Notes: a model not told the origin generated them from the sequence alone. 64,000 nucleotides of DNA from Plenodomus lindquistii (GCA_025504975.1 JANUWI010000001.1:2542001-2606000); one strand, 5' to 3'; counted from the first letter of the stretch, positions 33,601-43,383 are shown. A program made the numbers and translations.

Positions 33601-35618
33601 AGACTAAAATATAGGTTTACTAATACCTTACTTTTTTCTATCTAACCTCTATATTATAGATAATTTTAACTATATACTATATTAGCTAGTTTTAATATAG
33701 TAAAACTTTTAATACCTTTATATATTAGAAAGGTAATACTATTATAGTACGTAATATATTAATAATATTTAAGAAATATACTAGTATAGTTTAGCGTTTA
33801 TACTATAACGTAAAAAAGCTATTATTCTAATTTACTACTATAAATTCTCTATATAAGCTTTCTATAGTGTTTTAAAATTACATTAAATATAATATATCTA
33901 ATAAAAATTAAAGCTATTCTCTATTTTTACTAATCTAACTAGTATTAAAGGAATATAATTAATTTATTATAAAATCTATAATAGTAGCTATTATAGTAAA
34001 ATAGTTAAAGAAATTAGTTTTAATAGACTTTACTACTTTTAACTAAGTTAAGTAATATAGTAATTATATATAACGCTTTTTTTAAATACTATTTTTACTT
34101 ATATATTTTATAAATAAATAGCCTAGCTAATTTACTAAAGTTTTTAGCCTATAACTAGAAAACACTCTTTTAGAAAAAAAATATAATATTTACTTTTTCT
34201 AAAGCTATATTATACTTGTATCTAGATATTATAAAGGTTATAACTATAATAAAAGCCTAAAGCTAGTATATTAATTCTTTTTTTAGTAAATTAGAAGTCT
34301 TTTAGTTTAGTATTAATAGTTAGTCTGCCCTTTCTACTAATTTATTAATAAACTATATAATATAGATATACTTTATTACTACTAAGTATATAGCTCTTTT
34401 CTATAGTTAAATTAATATAGAGAGATAATTAAAAACTTAACTTTATTTATAGAAATAATAAAGCACGTAATAGAAAGGTATCTAGGCGTAGTAATTAAAC
34501 CTAGTTTTATATAATACCTATTTATTATATTTAACTAGAAACTTAACTAGAAAAAGTTTAACTATAGAATCTAGGCTTTAATACTAGAAGAAGTTAATAA
34601 TATTATTAATAACGTAAAGGTAGAAGCTAGAGAGATATAGTCTAGGTATATACTAAATACTATATACGTATATTATTCTCTAATAACTATAGTAGTTTTC
34701 TAATATAATTTTACTAATCTAGAAGTATACTTTTATACTTTAACTAGCTAGTATAGCAATTTTAACTTTAATCTAATTAAAAAAAAGTTAGAGATTATTA
34801 AAGAGCTAGGTAATATATAGAATATACTATTAGTATAAATCTAAAAGTATAGTATTTTTAATCTACACGTACTTCTCTAGAATAAATATAGCTTTAAAAT
34901 AGCTTTTTAAAAAAAGTAATATAAAGTTCTAGATAATATTTTTTAGAGTTAAGTAGTTATTTTACATATTATAGTAACTAGTAGTAGTAAAAGTCTAGTA
35001 TTTATACTACTTTTAATATATATAGAATATAGGTAGATAATTATTATTACGCTACTAGTTACGCTTTATATAGATATTATTAAAAATTTTAATAAAATAT
35101 ATATAACTAACTTCTATTTTAGTAGTTTAATTTTTAATAAAATAGTATAGGTTATGCTTGCTATACTAAAAGATATATTAAAACTAAACTTTATAATAAT
35201 AGTTAATTAACGCTAAATACTAGAATAATTAGAGTAGATTATATTAAATAAATTCTACTATATACTATTACTAGACTATAAATACTAACTATACCTACTT
35301 TACTTTTAGAATATAGTAAAGTTTAGTATATTTATAATACTACTATCTACTACTATACTAGTTAATAATAAAAGTAAAGTATATTAGCTATTATATATAT
35401 AGAACTAAGTTTAAATATTCTAAAAGCCTATAACTAGAGTAAATATTAAATATAATATTAAATATATAACAGCACGCCTATAAATAAGTATAATAATACT
35501 TTAGATAGTAGTATATATAAAAAAATAGTAGGTATACTATAAAAAAATATTAGTATACTTACTATATACTAAAATAGTAGAAAAGCTAGTAGAAAACCTA
35601 GAATATAAAGTATATTAT

Positions 35619-35805
35619 TGTCAGATGCACGGTACTATTGAAAGTGCACGAATATTGATGAATTTGATGATGGTTGAGATCATTGATTGTGTCTTCTCCG
35701 AGCGTTGCTCAGGAGGCTAGTTTTGTCGCGTCGGCTGCAGGGTGCGCTAGCGCACCCTGTGCCCCGCTTATCTACTGGCTCTAGAATAACTCCGTCAATC
35801 TGACA
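35619..35805 (-). repeat. Copia 3' LTR
   Basis: 187 bp, identical by eye to 40621..40807. It contains a perfect 22-bp palindrome at 35738..35759 (half-site CAGGGTGCGCT). Confidence 0.97.
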
Positions 35806-35815
35806 CACCCCCTTC
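35806..35815 (-). other. Polypurine tract of the Copia element
   Basis: On the coding strand the bases directly before the 3' LTR read GAAGGGGGTG, the expected plus-strand primer for LTR retrotransposons. Confidence 0.75.
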
Positions 35816-35849
35816 AGCCTGGAAGCTATTGCTGGCTGAAACCTTTCTC

Positions 35850-38800
35850 CTAAGGAGTTATTGAGAGGTGGTCTAGTTGCTGTTGGATTTCCTCAATCGG
35901 AGTCTCGTTCGTTGGCGTTGAGAGCGTCTCAGCTTTGATAAGTCCGAGTTGATGGAGGAACCTTCCCCAGGATCCCTTCGGCAGGGCCTTTGTGAGGCCG
36001 TCTGCGATCATTTCTGATGACTGTACGTACTGTACGTTTATCCGTTGTTGTTGTACTTCCTGCCGTAGCCAGTGGTTGTGGATATCAACGTGTCGGAGCT
36101 TGGTTTGGAGCTTTGAGACCTCCGCGGTGAGTAGTCGGATGGTCTGTTGATTGTCGCATTCAATGATAATAGGTCCTGGCTCAATCTTGACGTGGAGCTC
36201 CTGAAGGAGCCTCGAGATATAGAGAGCTTCCTTGGCGACTTGGGACAGAGCGAGGAGTTCGGCTTCGGTGGTCGACGTGGTTACCGTGTCCTGCTTGTTT
36301 GCTTTCCAGGCGATAAGCCCGTTGTATAGCTTAATTGCGTAGCCCTGTGAGCTTTTCCTATCTCGTGTGTTGTCAGCAAAGGAGGCGTCGCTTGCGACTT
36401 GAAGGCGTGAGCCACCCCCGAGTTGCAACACGGTTGATTTGGTGTCCTGAAGATACATCAAGACTCGGTCTGCAGCTTTGTGATGTTCATGGCTGGGATT
36501 GGTAAGATGCCTTGCTAGTCGTGACGTAGCAAATGAGATGTCTGGTCGCGTGGTGACTGCGGCGAAGAGAAGTGATCCAATCTTTCGTTGATATTTGTTG
36601 ACGTCCGCGTGGCTCGCTAGTCCGTCGCTTGGCAATAGCTCAATGGCTGCCATCGGAGTGTCGTGTGCTACTCCTCGATCGTCGATCAGTCGACTGATCT
36701 TGTCGCAGTAGGAGGCCTGGGAGAGTTGGATCCGGCGCGAGGCTCGGTCACGGATTATCTCCATCCCGAGGAACCATTGTAAGTCGTGTCCTCCGGTAAT
36801 CGTGTACTGCTTCTTCAGCTGCTCCGTTACTCCGGTAGCCTGCTGATCCTGCCCTGTTGGATAAGCCATGATGATATCATCAACGTAAAAGAAGATAATG
36901 ATACTGCCCTTAATAAGGCAGCACGGCTCATGTGGTATAGCTTCAAAGCCGAGCCTCTGCAGGGTTGCTGTGAACTCCTTCTGCCAGAGCAGTGGTGAGA
37001 TCCTAAGGCCATATAATGCCTTGTTGACTTGTAGGATCGTGCCGGCCTTCTGATGGCCTTTCGGCATACGCATGTAGACAACTCGGTCCATCGCTGCGTG
37101 TACGAACGCGTTCGTAACGTCGAATTGCTTGAGCTCTAGTTCGTGCTGGGCTGCGATTGCCATCAACATTCTGAACGAGCGGCTAGCTAGTGTGGCTGCG
37201 TAGGTGTCTTGAGAGGTAATGTTTCTCTGTTGATCTCCTCGGACCACTAGTCGCGCCTTGCATTTGAGGAGGTTGTGGTCTTTATCCAGCTTGTACGTGT
37301 AGACCCACATGCAGTCAAGGATCTGTTGTCCCGTTGACTTAGCCGTTCTGATTGGAACTTCAGTCCATGAACCCATCTGAGCATGGCTCAAAAGATGGTC
37401 AAGTTCAGCTTGTTTAAACTCAGCGCCTAGTGGATGATCCTCAAGCTTGCTTTTGTACGTGGGAGGAGGCGGTAGCTGGCTGCGATGGGGTCTCGAGCCG
37501 GTGGCAAGCATCCTTCTCAATCGGGCTTTGTCAATGGCTTCTCCTCTGGTCGTCCCTATGTTGCCTGCTTGGGTTCCTGCGGTAAACGCTGCTGCCCATG
37601 GGATTGTACGGGATGACACCGATTGTTCCTCAGGGTGTGTCCCTGCCATGAATTGTGCAAGGAGAGCCGCTGGTGGCGGCGTCGGCGGTGGAGATGGGTA
37701 ATGATCCCTAATCTTCCTACCGTTGTAGTATCCCGGCGGATCTGCTTCAGGATGTGGCTCTGAGGCCTCTTCAAGAGCATCGTCCTCGTGGAAGGATTCA
37801 GTTTCCGGTTCGTGTGCTGGTGAAGGGAGCTCCATGGTCCTCACAAGCGTGGCGATTTCTCTTAGTGTGCTGTGCATGAGGTTGTCCATCAGGTCTTCTA
37901 CCTTCCCATCAAAAGTTGTTTGTTCGTCAAAGGTGACGTCCCTAGTGCTAATGACCTTGGCCAGGGATGGGATCCATATCCTGTAGATGTTGGTAGATCG
38001 ATATCCTACTAGGTATCCTACCCAGGCTTTTGGATCAAGGCGTTGCAAGCGTCCTTTTCCGCGATACGTGTCGTCGGTCATGGCGAACGCTTTGCAGCCG
38101 TATGCTCTAAGGTGAGCAAGGTTTGGTTTTCGTATCGACGTGACTATGCCGTTGCTAAAGGCCACGCGAGTGAAGAAGATCTCGTATGGAGTCTTCCAGT
38201 TGTTTGCGTAGTTAGGCGATCGGTTGTATAGGTAGACGGCGGCTCGCGTTATCTCCGGCCAGAGCTCCCCTGAGAGATTGGCGTCGAGTCGCATTGCGCG
38301 CGCTTTCTCCTTGTTTACACCCCCTGAGCGTTCGGCGCCTCCGTTCTGTGCTTGTGTATCCGGGGCCGAGGGCTCAATAACAATGCCTTGCGATGAAAGG
38401 TAGCGCTGTACCTCTGGCTTGACCGGTGTGATTTCGTTGTCCGCTTCGATGATCTTTACGGTGATGTTGAAATGGTTCTTGAGAAATAGAATGAAGTTAG
38501 AGAATGCTTTGATGATGGACTTTGCGGTCCTGTTGTCGGTGAAGTAATAGTCCCATTGCATTCCTGAGTATCTGTCGGTGATGAGCATCTGGCTCCTTTC
38601 TTTGGTGATGCTTTGGTGTTCGTATGAATGGAAATCGATGGCCAGTCTCTCTCCTGGTCCTTCGTAATCTGTATTTCGTGGGGCCCGTCTGATTTGACGC
38701 CGGGCCTTGGCTCGTCCACAGGAGTTGCACTCTACTGTAGTAATGCCTTTCACTCGCACCCCCTCAGCTTGCTGCATGAGGTGCTCCACGGTTGCTGGAC

Positions 38801-39374
38801 CGGGATGCCCAAGTCTCTTGTGCCATACGAGTGCTGGGGCTATCTGAGCTCGTCTCGGTGTACGCGACGTTGCTTTGTGTGTGTGGTAAGCCGCAGGTGC
38901 CAATGTGTGGTGCTCGATTACCCATTGGCCGTACAGCTCCTGCAGGCTTCCAATGATTGTGCTGTCCGACGCTCGTAGCGTTGTTGGATCGGTTCTGGTG
39001 TCCCACCATATTCCTTGTTGTCGGAGTAATCGGAAGGATACAAGATTACAGAGGAAGTCAGGACAGACGGCTACGTCATGGAGCGTTATTATCGTCGTTC
39101 GCTGATCGTGCCTGAGGGGCAGCCGGATGGAGCCGTACCCCCTGATCCAGACTTGTGTGTTACCGGCCCATATATAGTCTGAGGGTCCGGGTGCGCGATA
39201 GTCATATATGCGTTGGGGATCGTTCGTAATATGGCATGTCGTTCCTGAATCCAGAATGTATGAATTTCGGAGCGGATAATCACTTGTTGTGGCAGCGAAG
39301 CCTGCCTCTGTATTGGACGTTGCCAGGAACCGATCCTCGGAACCTCCAACTTGCGTGATTTGACGACCATATAG
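35850..39374 (-). CDS. Copia Pol (protease, integrase, reverse transcriptase, RNase H), expressed as a Gag-Pol extension
   Basis: 1,174 codons follow the Gag stop in the same frame, with no other stop. The protease has YILDSGTTCHI (Asp42). The GAG-pre-integrase zinc site is WHKRLGH (His185, His190) with CNSC (Cys216, Cys219). The integrase triad is Asp247 (LAIDFH), Asp312 (EADNE) and Glu348 (GGAERSG), a D-D-35-E arrangement. Reverse transcriptase has FDVTNAF (Asp752) and YVDD (830-833). RNase H has SDASF (Asp996), TTEAEL (about Glu1037) and ECDNQQ (Asp1074), with the terminal DGLTKALP block of Copia elements. The first ATG/GTG/TTG of this frame lies well inside (38903, TTG), downstream of the protease. 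Independent initiation would therefore lose the protease, and fusion to Gag by readthrough is the simplest model. The stop is TAG at 35850..35852. Confidence 0.95.
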   Translation of the reverse strand, partial: LYGRQITQVGGSEDRFLATSNTEAGFAATTSDYPLRNSYILDSGTTCHITNDPQRIYDYRAPGPSDYIWAGNTQVWIRGYGSIRLPLRHDQRTTIITLHDVAVCPDFLCNLVSFRLLRQQGIWWDTRTDPTTLRASDSTIIGSLQELYGQWVIEHHTLAPAAYHTHKATSRTPRRAQIAPALVWHKRLGHPGPATVEHLMQQAEGVRVKGITTVECNSCGRAKARRQIRRAPRNTDYEGPGERLAIDFHSYEHQSITKERSQMLITDRYSGMQWDYYFTDNRTAKSIIKAFSNFILFLKNHFNITVKIIEADNEITPVKPEVQRYLSSQGIVIEPSAPDTQAQNGGAERSGGVNKEKARAMRLDANLSGELWPEITRAAVYLYNRSPNYANNWKTPYEIFFTRVAFSNGIVTSIRKPNLAHLRAYGCKAFAMTDDTYRGKGRLQRLDPKAWVGYLVGYRSTNIYRIWIPSLAKVISTRDVTFDEQTTFDGKVEDLMDNLMHSTLREIATLVRTMELPSPAHEPETESFHEDDALEEASEPHPEADPPGYYNGRKIRDHYPSPPPTPPPAALLAQFMAGTHPEEQSVSSRTIPWAAAFTAGTQAGNIGTTRGEAIDKARLRRMLATGSRPHRSQLPPPPTYKSKLEDHPLGAEFKQAELDHLLSHAQMGSWTEVPIRTAKSTGQQILDCMWVYTYKLDKDHNLLKCKARLVVRGDQQRNITSQDTYAATLASRSFRMLMAIAAQHELELKQFDVTNAFVHAAMDRVVYMRMPKGHQKAGTILQVNKALYGLRISPLLWQKEFTATLQRLGFEAIPHEPCCLIKGSIIIFFYVDDIIMAYPTGQDQQATGVTEQLKKQYTITGGHDLQWFLGMEIIRDRASRRIQLSQASYCDKISRLIDDRGVAHDTPMAAIELLPSDGLASHADVNKYQRKIGSLLFAAVTTRPDISFATSRLARHLTNPSHEHHKAADRVLMYLQDTKSTVLQLGGGSRLQVASDASFADNTRDRKSSQGYAIKLYNGLIAWKANKQDTVTTSTTEAELLALSQVAKEALYISRLLQELHVKIEPGPIIIECDNQQTIRLLTAEVSKLQTKLRHVDIHNHWLRQEVQQQRINVQYVQSSEMIADGLTKALPKGSWGRFLHQLGLIKAETLSTPTNETPIEEIQQQLDHLSITP

Positions 39375-39377
39375 TCA
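39372..39377 (-). promoter_or_regulatory. Putative stop-codon readthrough signal UGA CUA between Gag and Pol
   Basis: On the coding strand the junction reads GAA TGA CTA TAT. Gag and Pol are in the same frame and this is the only stop between the Gag ATG and the Pol terminator. UGA followed by CUA is the established high-readthrough context in viruses, animals and fungi. Readthrough here is inferred, not shown. Confidence 0.65.
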
Positions 39378-40565
39378 TTCTATTTCAGGAGTTGGGGTAT
39401 GGGACTGCTTGATAGTTGGCGTCCTTGTGCGGGGTCGGCTCTGTGAGCGGATTAGCCCTTGTAGTTCTGGGTCTTGTTCCTTCTTGAATTTGACGAGCTC
39501 CTTTACGGACTCGTTTGGTTTCCACCAGCCGGGTGCTTTCTCCTCATGTAGGTAGTAGCAGTCCTTCAAGGCATGGCGTTGTCCACATGCTAAGCATTTT
39601 GTGGAGGAGTATGAGCCTTCTGGAGGTCTCTCGGCTTGTCGCTTTCGATCGTTGCCGCGTTGATTACGGGGTCTTCCCCGGCGAGATGGCGCGCTGTTCA
39701 CAGTAGAGGCGTCCCTTGTACTGTCCTGATGGGCTTCGCCCTCAGCGGTGTCATGTGAAGCCTCGTCATGAGCTGCAATGAAACTTGCTTTGCTCTTCCC
39801 TGTTTTCAGGGGATGGTTATTCATCATGTACTCCCGATAGCGTTTCATCATCTCTTTGCGGTTCATTCCGGGTTGGTATCGTCCAGAGTCCTGGAAGGTG
39901 GTTGCCCACACATTTGCCACCTTGTTAACCGATGTGAGGAAATCTTTTGTTACTGCATTGATCTGCAGTACTTCCGGTACGTTGTATGCCTCTGCTTCAG
40001 TTGCGGCTTGGTCGTATTCTGCGAGCCAGCTATCCCAGTGCGCGGAGGTTCTCATTGGCTTCAATGCCTGAAGGTATCGCTCGCGGGCTCGCTCTTGTTC
40101 AAGTTGTTCGTCAATCCCAATCGTCGCTTCGAGGCTTATGAGCCATTTTCGGAGGGATTGGTCGGGTAGGCAACAGGTTCGGAGCAGATGCGGTGTTACT
40201 GTTGATTGGATGAACGCTACGATGTGCTGAAGGCTGGATTGCTCTTTCTCGTAGTCATGTCGGTCGTTCTTGTATTGTTCGAGGAGGATTTTGTGATACT
40301 CGAGGTCATCCCGGAAAGCCTTCTGGCCTGCTGTGGAGAGATCGGTGATCCTTCTTGGGCTTGTGTTACTTGCATTGGCTGGCGCGTAATCAGCAATCAC
40401 CGGGGCTCTTTCTGCTACCGGTTTAACTGTTGGCCGGGTAGTAGACTTAGGATTGATCTTGTCCCAGATGTTATGTGCGATGCAGCGCGCTTTGAGCTGC
40501 GTCATCCATGTTGTGTAGTCTGTGTGATCCCGTAGGATAACTGTTGGATCACGCATTGTCGTCAT
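39375..40565 (-). CDS. Copia Gag (capsid and nucleocapsid protein), 396 aa
   Basis: The ATG at 40563..40565 is the first on the transcript side of the 5' LTR. The N terminus (DYTTWMTQLKARCIAHNIWD) is typical of Copia Gag; the middle is helical (LQHIVAFIQSTVTPHLL, then the EQLEQERARERYLQALK stretch). A nucleocapsid zinc knuckle, CLACGQRHALKDC, is at 324-336 (C-x2-C-x3-H-x4-C, one residue shorter between Cys2 and His than the usual x4). Basic sequence (RRGRPRNQRGNDRKRQ) precedes it, as expected for RNA binding. The frame ends PTPEIE and UGA (39375..39377), followed directly by CUA and the Pol frame. Confidence 0.93.
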   Translation of the reverse strand: MTTMRDPTVILRDHTDYTTWMTQLKARCIAHNIWDKINPKSTTRPTVKPVAERAPVIADYAPANASNTSPRRITDLSTAGQKAFRDDLEYHKILLEQYKNDRHDYEKEQSSLQHIVAFIQSTVTPHLLRTCCLPDQSLRKWLISLEATIGIDEQLEQERARERYLQALKPMRTSAHWDSWLAEYDQAATEAEAYNVPEVLQINAVTKDFLTSVNKVANVWATTFQDSGRYQPGMNRKEMMKRYREYMMNNHPLKTGKSKASFIAAHDEASHDTAEGEAHQDSTRDASTVNSAPSRRGRPRNQRGNDRKRQAERPPEGSYSSTKCLACGQRHALKDCYYLHEEKAPGWWKPNESVKELVKFKKEQDPELQGLIRSQSRPRTRTPTIKQSHTPTPEIE

Positions 40566-40606
40566 GTTGGATAGACGTGTTGGGGTGGCCTGAGCGGTAG
40601 TCGGCA

Positions 40607-40620
40607 GTGAGACTCTTAAT
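40607..40620 (-). other. Putative primer-binding site, half-tRNA-Lys(CUU) type
   Basis: The 14 bases next to the 5' LTR read, on the plus strand, GTGAGACTCTTAAT. Thirteen of these match the anticodon arm of eukaryotic tRNA-Lys(CUU) as I remember it (TGAGACTCTTAAT around the CTT anticodon). The element transcript would therefore pair with an internal, anticodon-arm region of that tRNA, like the half-tRNA primer of Drosophila copia. It does not resemble a CCA-ended 3' acceptor primer. Confidence 0.5.
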
Positions 40621-40807
40621 TGTCAGATGCACGGTACTATTGAAAGTGCACGAATATTGATGAATTTGATGATGGTTGAGATCATTGATTGTGTCTTCTC
40701 CGAGCGTTGCTCAGGAGGCTAGTTTTGTCGCGTCGGCTGCAGGGTGCGCTAGCGCACCCTGTGCCCCGCTTATCTACTGGCTCTAGAATAACTCCGTCAA
40801 TCTGACA
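40621..40807 (-). repeat. Copia 5' LTR (promoter side)
   Basis: 187 bp, identical by eye to the left copy, including the 22-bp palindrome (40740..40761). It should carry the element's promoter; no clear TATA box was seen. Confidence 0.97.
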
Positions 40808-42294
40808 ATTATAGAAAAATGTTTTTAGAGAAATATTACGCTATATAATAATAATTTATAGATACTAAAATAGGTATTCTAATAGTAACTATAGCTTTTA
40901 ATATAAGTATATATATTAATAATATATATATAGTAATCTAGTTTAGTAAACTAGATAGATTTATAATATAGGTATAAAAATTAAAATAAACTAGTTATAA
41001 TAATTTACTTTATACTACCTATATTATTTTTAGACCTAGTATACTAAGTTTTATAAATAAACTAGGTTATTACTATACTATAATATTAGAAGAGTTTTTA
41101 TAGCTAAATAAATTAGTATGTATATATATTATACTAAATAGATATTTTAATAGAAACTATAAAAAGATATATTATAATAGAGATAAAGCGTAATATATAG
41201 TTTATAAAGTATAAAAAGTAAGGACTAATTATATTAAAACTCTAGTATCTATAATATATTAATAATAGGCTATATTAAAAAGCTATAATAATTCTATATA
41301 GCTCTACTAACTATAATTATTCTTTTTATTTACTTTACTTCTATAGAATATAAACTACTATATTATATTATCTCTATTTACGCAGGCTAGTAACTATAGT
41401 AGAAGTAGAAGTTATAAGTAATTAGTAGTATAGTTACTATTTTAACTTTTAAACTAATTTTAATTCTATATAGAAAGTCTAGTAAAACGTAAGTAATAAT
41501 AATATAAGTACTTATTACGTGTATATTACTAATAGTAATCTAACTCTAAATAGTATAATTTATATTATCTAATATAACTCTATCTTTTTAGATTAGTAGT
41601 CTAATAGAGAAGAGGATTGCCTAAAATAATAGAAAGCTTAATTTTAGTAAAGAAGTCTAGCTAATAGAATAGATAAAGTTAGTAAATCTATTAGAAGCTA
41701 TTAAAAGAACTAGAGAATTCTAGGCTAATAACTGCGTAGCTTATTTTATTAAAAAAAAAAACTAGAATTATACTAAAATAGAGTGCTATAAGTATACTAG
41801 TAGTTATATAAAAACTATCTATAAAAAGATAAACTAGGATATTAGACTAAAAAGATGTTTTTTATGTAATATACTTTTTAAACTATATATAAAGTAGTAG
41901 AACTCTAAAAAATAGCGTATAATAAATAAATAAAATAAGTTTATTTACTATATATATTTACACGTAGTACTAGATATATAGGTAATATTATAGTTAAACT
42001 ATAAAAAACTATAAAAGAAGTAGTAGTAATATATATATAATATAATAGAATATAATACTATATTTTAGAATATATAGAACTACTAAAACTATTTTTATAA
42101 TTTAGTACTAATAAGCAAGGGTGTATATATATTATAGATTATAAAAAATATAACCTAGTTTATTTATAAATACTTTCTAGACGTAGATAAAAAATAGCTT
42201 AACCTACTATAAAATAATAAAAATAGTATAAATATGTTATAATATAAATATATAATATATTATTTTATATATGTAAATAGGCAGGGTTACTATA

Positions 42295-42352
42295 GAAAAA
42301 AAAAAGTTTTATCTAAAAAAAGCTAGTTATAGCTTCTCTAGGCTAAAACCCC
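42295..42352. repeat. Palindrome-family member (hairpin)
   Basis: Left arm GTTTTATCTAAAAAAAGCTA, short loop, right arm AGCTTCTCTAGGCTAAAACC. The arm consensus over all members is close to GGGTTTTAGCCTAGAGAAGC and its reverse complement. Confidence 0.65.
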
Positions 42353-42987
42353 TAGCTTTTTTTCTATAAACTATAGCTTACGTAGAGAGTATATAATATA
42401 TAATTATTTATAACTATTTAAATAAAACGTAAACTAGAATTTTCTATAGAGAAAAGCTATAGAGTATAAAAGAGATTTTATAGATAGAGAATAAATTCTA
42501 AACTATATAATTATATTTAAGTATAGTATAAATTAGAATAAAGTAGAGGGTATTAAATAGGCTCTACTATATTAAATAGAAGTAGAGTACTAATCTAGGT
42601 ATATAGAAATAAAAAGTAGTAGAAAAAAAAAAAGTTTTACTAGAGAGAAGCTAGTATACTTTTACTATAATAGAAACTAGTATTATATATACTACTATAA
42701 TTTTAGTATAGCTATATAATTTAAATTAAACTTTCTAACTTTATAATTCTCTTTTCTATTTTCTATAACCTCTAATAACTACTACCTACTACGCTACTTT
42801 TTTACCTCTATCTATTACTATAATATAAATAGAGCTTAGATATATACTAAATACTACTTTATAGGTAATATTAAATAAGCGTGTATTTCTACTAGTACTA
42901 TACACACGCTATAGACGCGCTAACTAGTTAAAATATATTAATTAGGTAAATTAATATTTTAAAAATCTAAAGTTCTATTTTAAGTAG

Positions 42988-43190
42988 CTTTTCTAGGCTA
43001 AAACCTTCTTTTTAGCGTATATAGCTACTAAAACTTCTCTAGGCTAAAACCCTCTCCTAGCGTATATAGCTACTAGAGCTTTTTTAGGCTAAAACCTTTT
43101 TCTAGTATATATAGCTACTAGAGCTTTTTTAGACCTAAACTCTCTACTAGCGCACCTATCTATAGTAGCTTTTTTAAACTAAAACTTTTT
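42988..43190. repeat. 45-bp tandem repeat built from one palindrome arm
   Basis: Units start at 42988, 43034, 43079, 43124 and 43169. Each begins CTTYTCTAGGCTAAAACC (or a decayed form) and continues with TAGCGTATATAGCTACTA. The leading part is the right arm of the nearby palindromes. Confidence 0.85.
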
Positions 43191-43383
43191 TTCTATATAC
43201 TCTATTTACACGTTACGCCTAGTACTTATTACTAGGTATTAAATATAAATGCCTATAATAAATATTTCTATATTAAAAACCTATTAGAAAGTAAAATAAA
43301 GTTAAAATAAAAATCTTTATACTATATACCTAACTTTAGTACTTGCTTATAAAAAAGAGAGTTACTAACTATAAAAATATAGA

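Larger units (their letters stand above)
19434..35618. repeat. AT-rich RIP-degraded repeat region, left part
   Basis: From about 19,433 the composition changes abruptly to roughly 20-25% GC. No open frame of useful length exists on either strand. CpA and TpG are nearly absent and TpA dominates, while CpG is retained (ACGC, GCGCT), which is the footprint of repeat-induced point mutation rather than plain CpG deamination. The region must descend from mobile elements, but coding identity is unreadable by eye. Inside it I can define an LTR-like pair and one copy of a 777-bp dispersed repeat, listed separately. Nothing gene-like, no RNA gene and no telomeric repeat was seen. Confidence 0.85.
35619..40807 (-). 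mobile_element. Complete Ty1/Copia LTR retrotransposon, young and un-RIPped
   Basis: 5,189 bp with 187-bp LTRs at both ends that read as identical. Each LTR begins TGTCAGA and ends TCTGACA. A 5-bp target duplication, ATTAT, flanks it (35614..35618 and 40808..40812). Transcription is on the minus strand, so the 5' LTR is the right one. The internal order is primer site, Gag, UGA, protease, integrase, reverse transcriptase, RNase H, polypurine tract, which is the Copia order. GC and CpA content are normal, in sharp contrast to the RIPped host sequence on both sides, so insertion postdates RIP of the locus. All catalytic motifs I checked are present, so it may still be active. Confidence 0.97.

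Noticed and set aside
34900..34950. AAGTTCTAGATAATATTTTT as a decayed reverse-transcriptase YLDDIL motif
   Set aside because: The flanking codons do not support an RT alignment and such strings are expected by chance in this composition.
38764..39370. Alternative-frame ORFs (39089..39370 and 38764..39009, minus) between Gag and Pol, suggesting frameshifts
   Set aside because: The protease lies in the Gag/Pol frame itself (YILDSGTTCHI). The other frames are shadows; only the single UGA interrupts Gag-Pol.
39375..39377. The Gag stop as a RIP mutation
   Set aside because: RIP changes CpA, giving mainly CAA/CAG to TAA/TAG or TGG to TAG; a TGA here would need a CpG or CpC change, and the rest of the element shows no RIP.
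34650..42860. TACTAAATACTATATA-like strings (34,660; 42,845) as further ends of the 19.7/26.2-kb LTR
   Set aside because: Only about 15 bases match, without the rest of the LTR, so chance in AT-rich DNA cannot be excluded.
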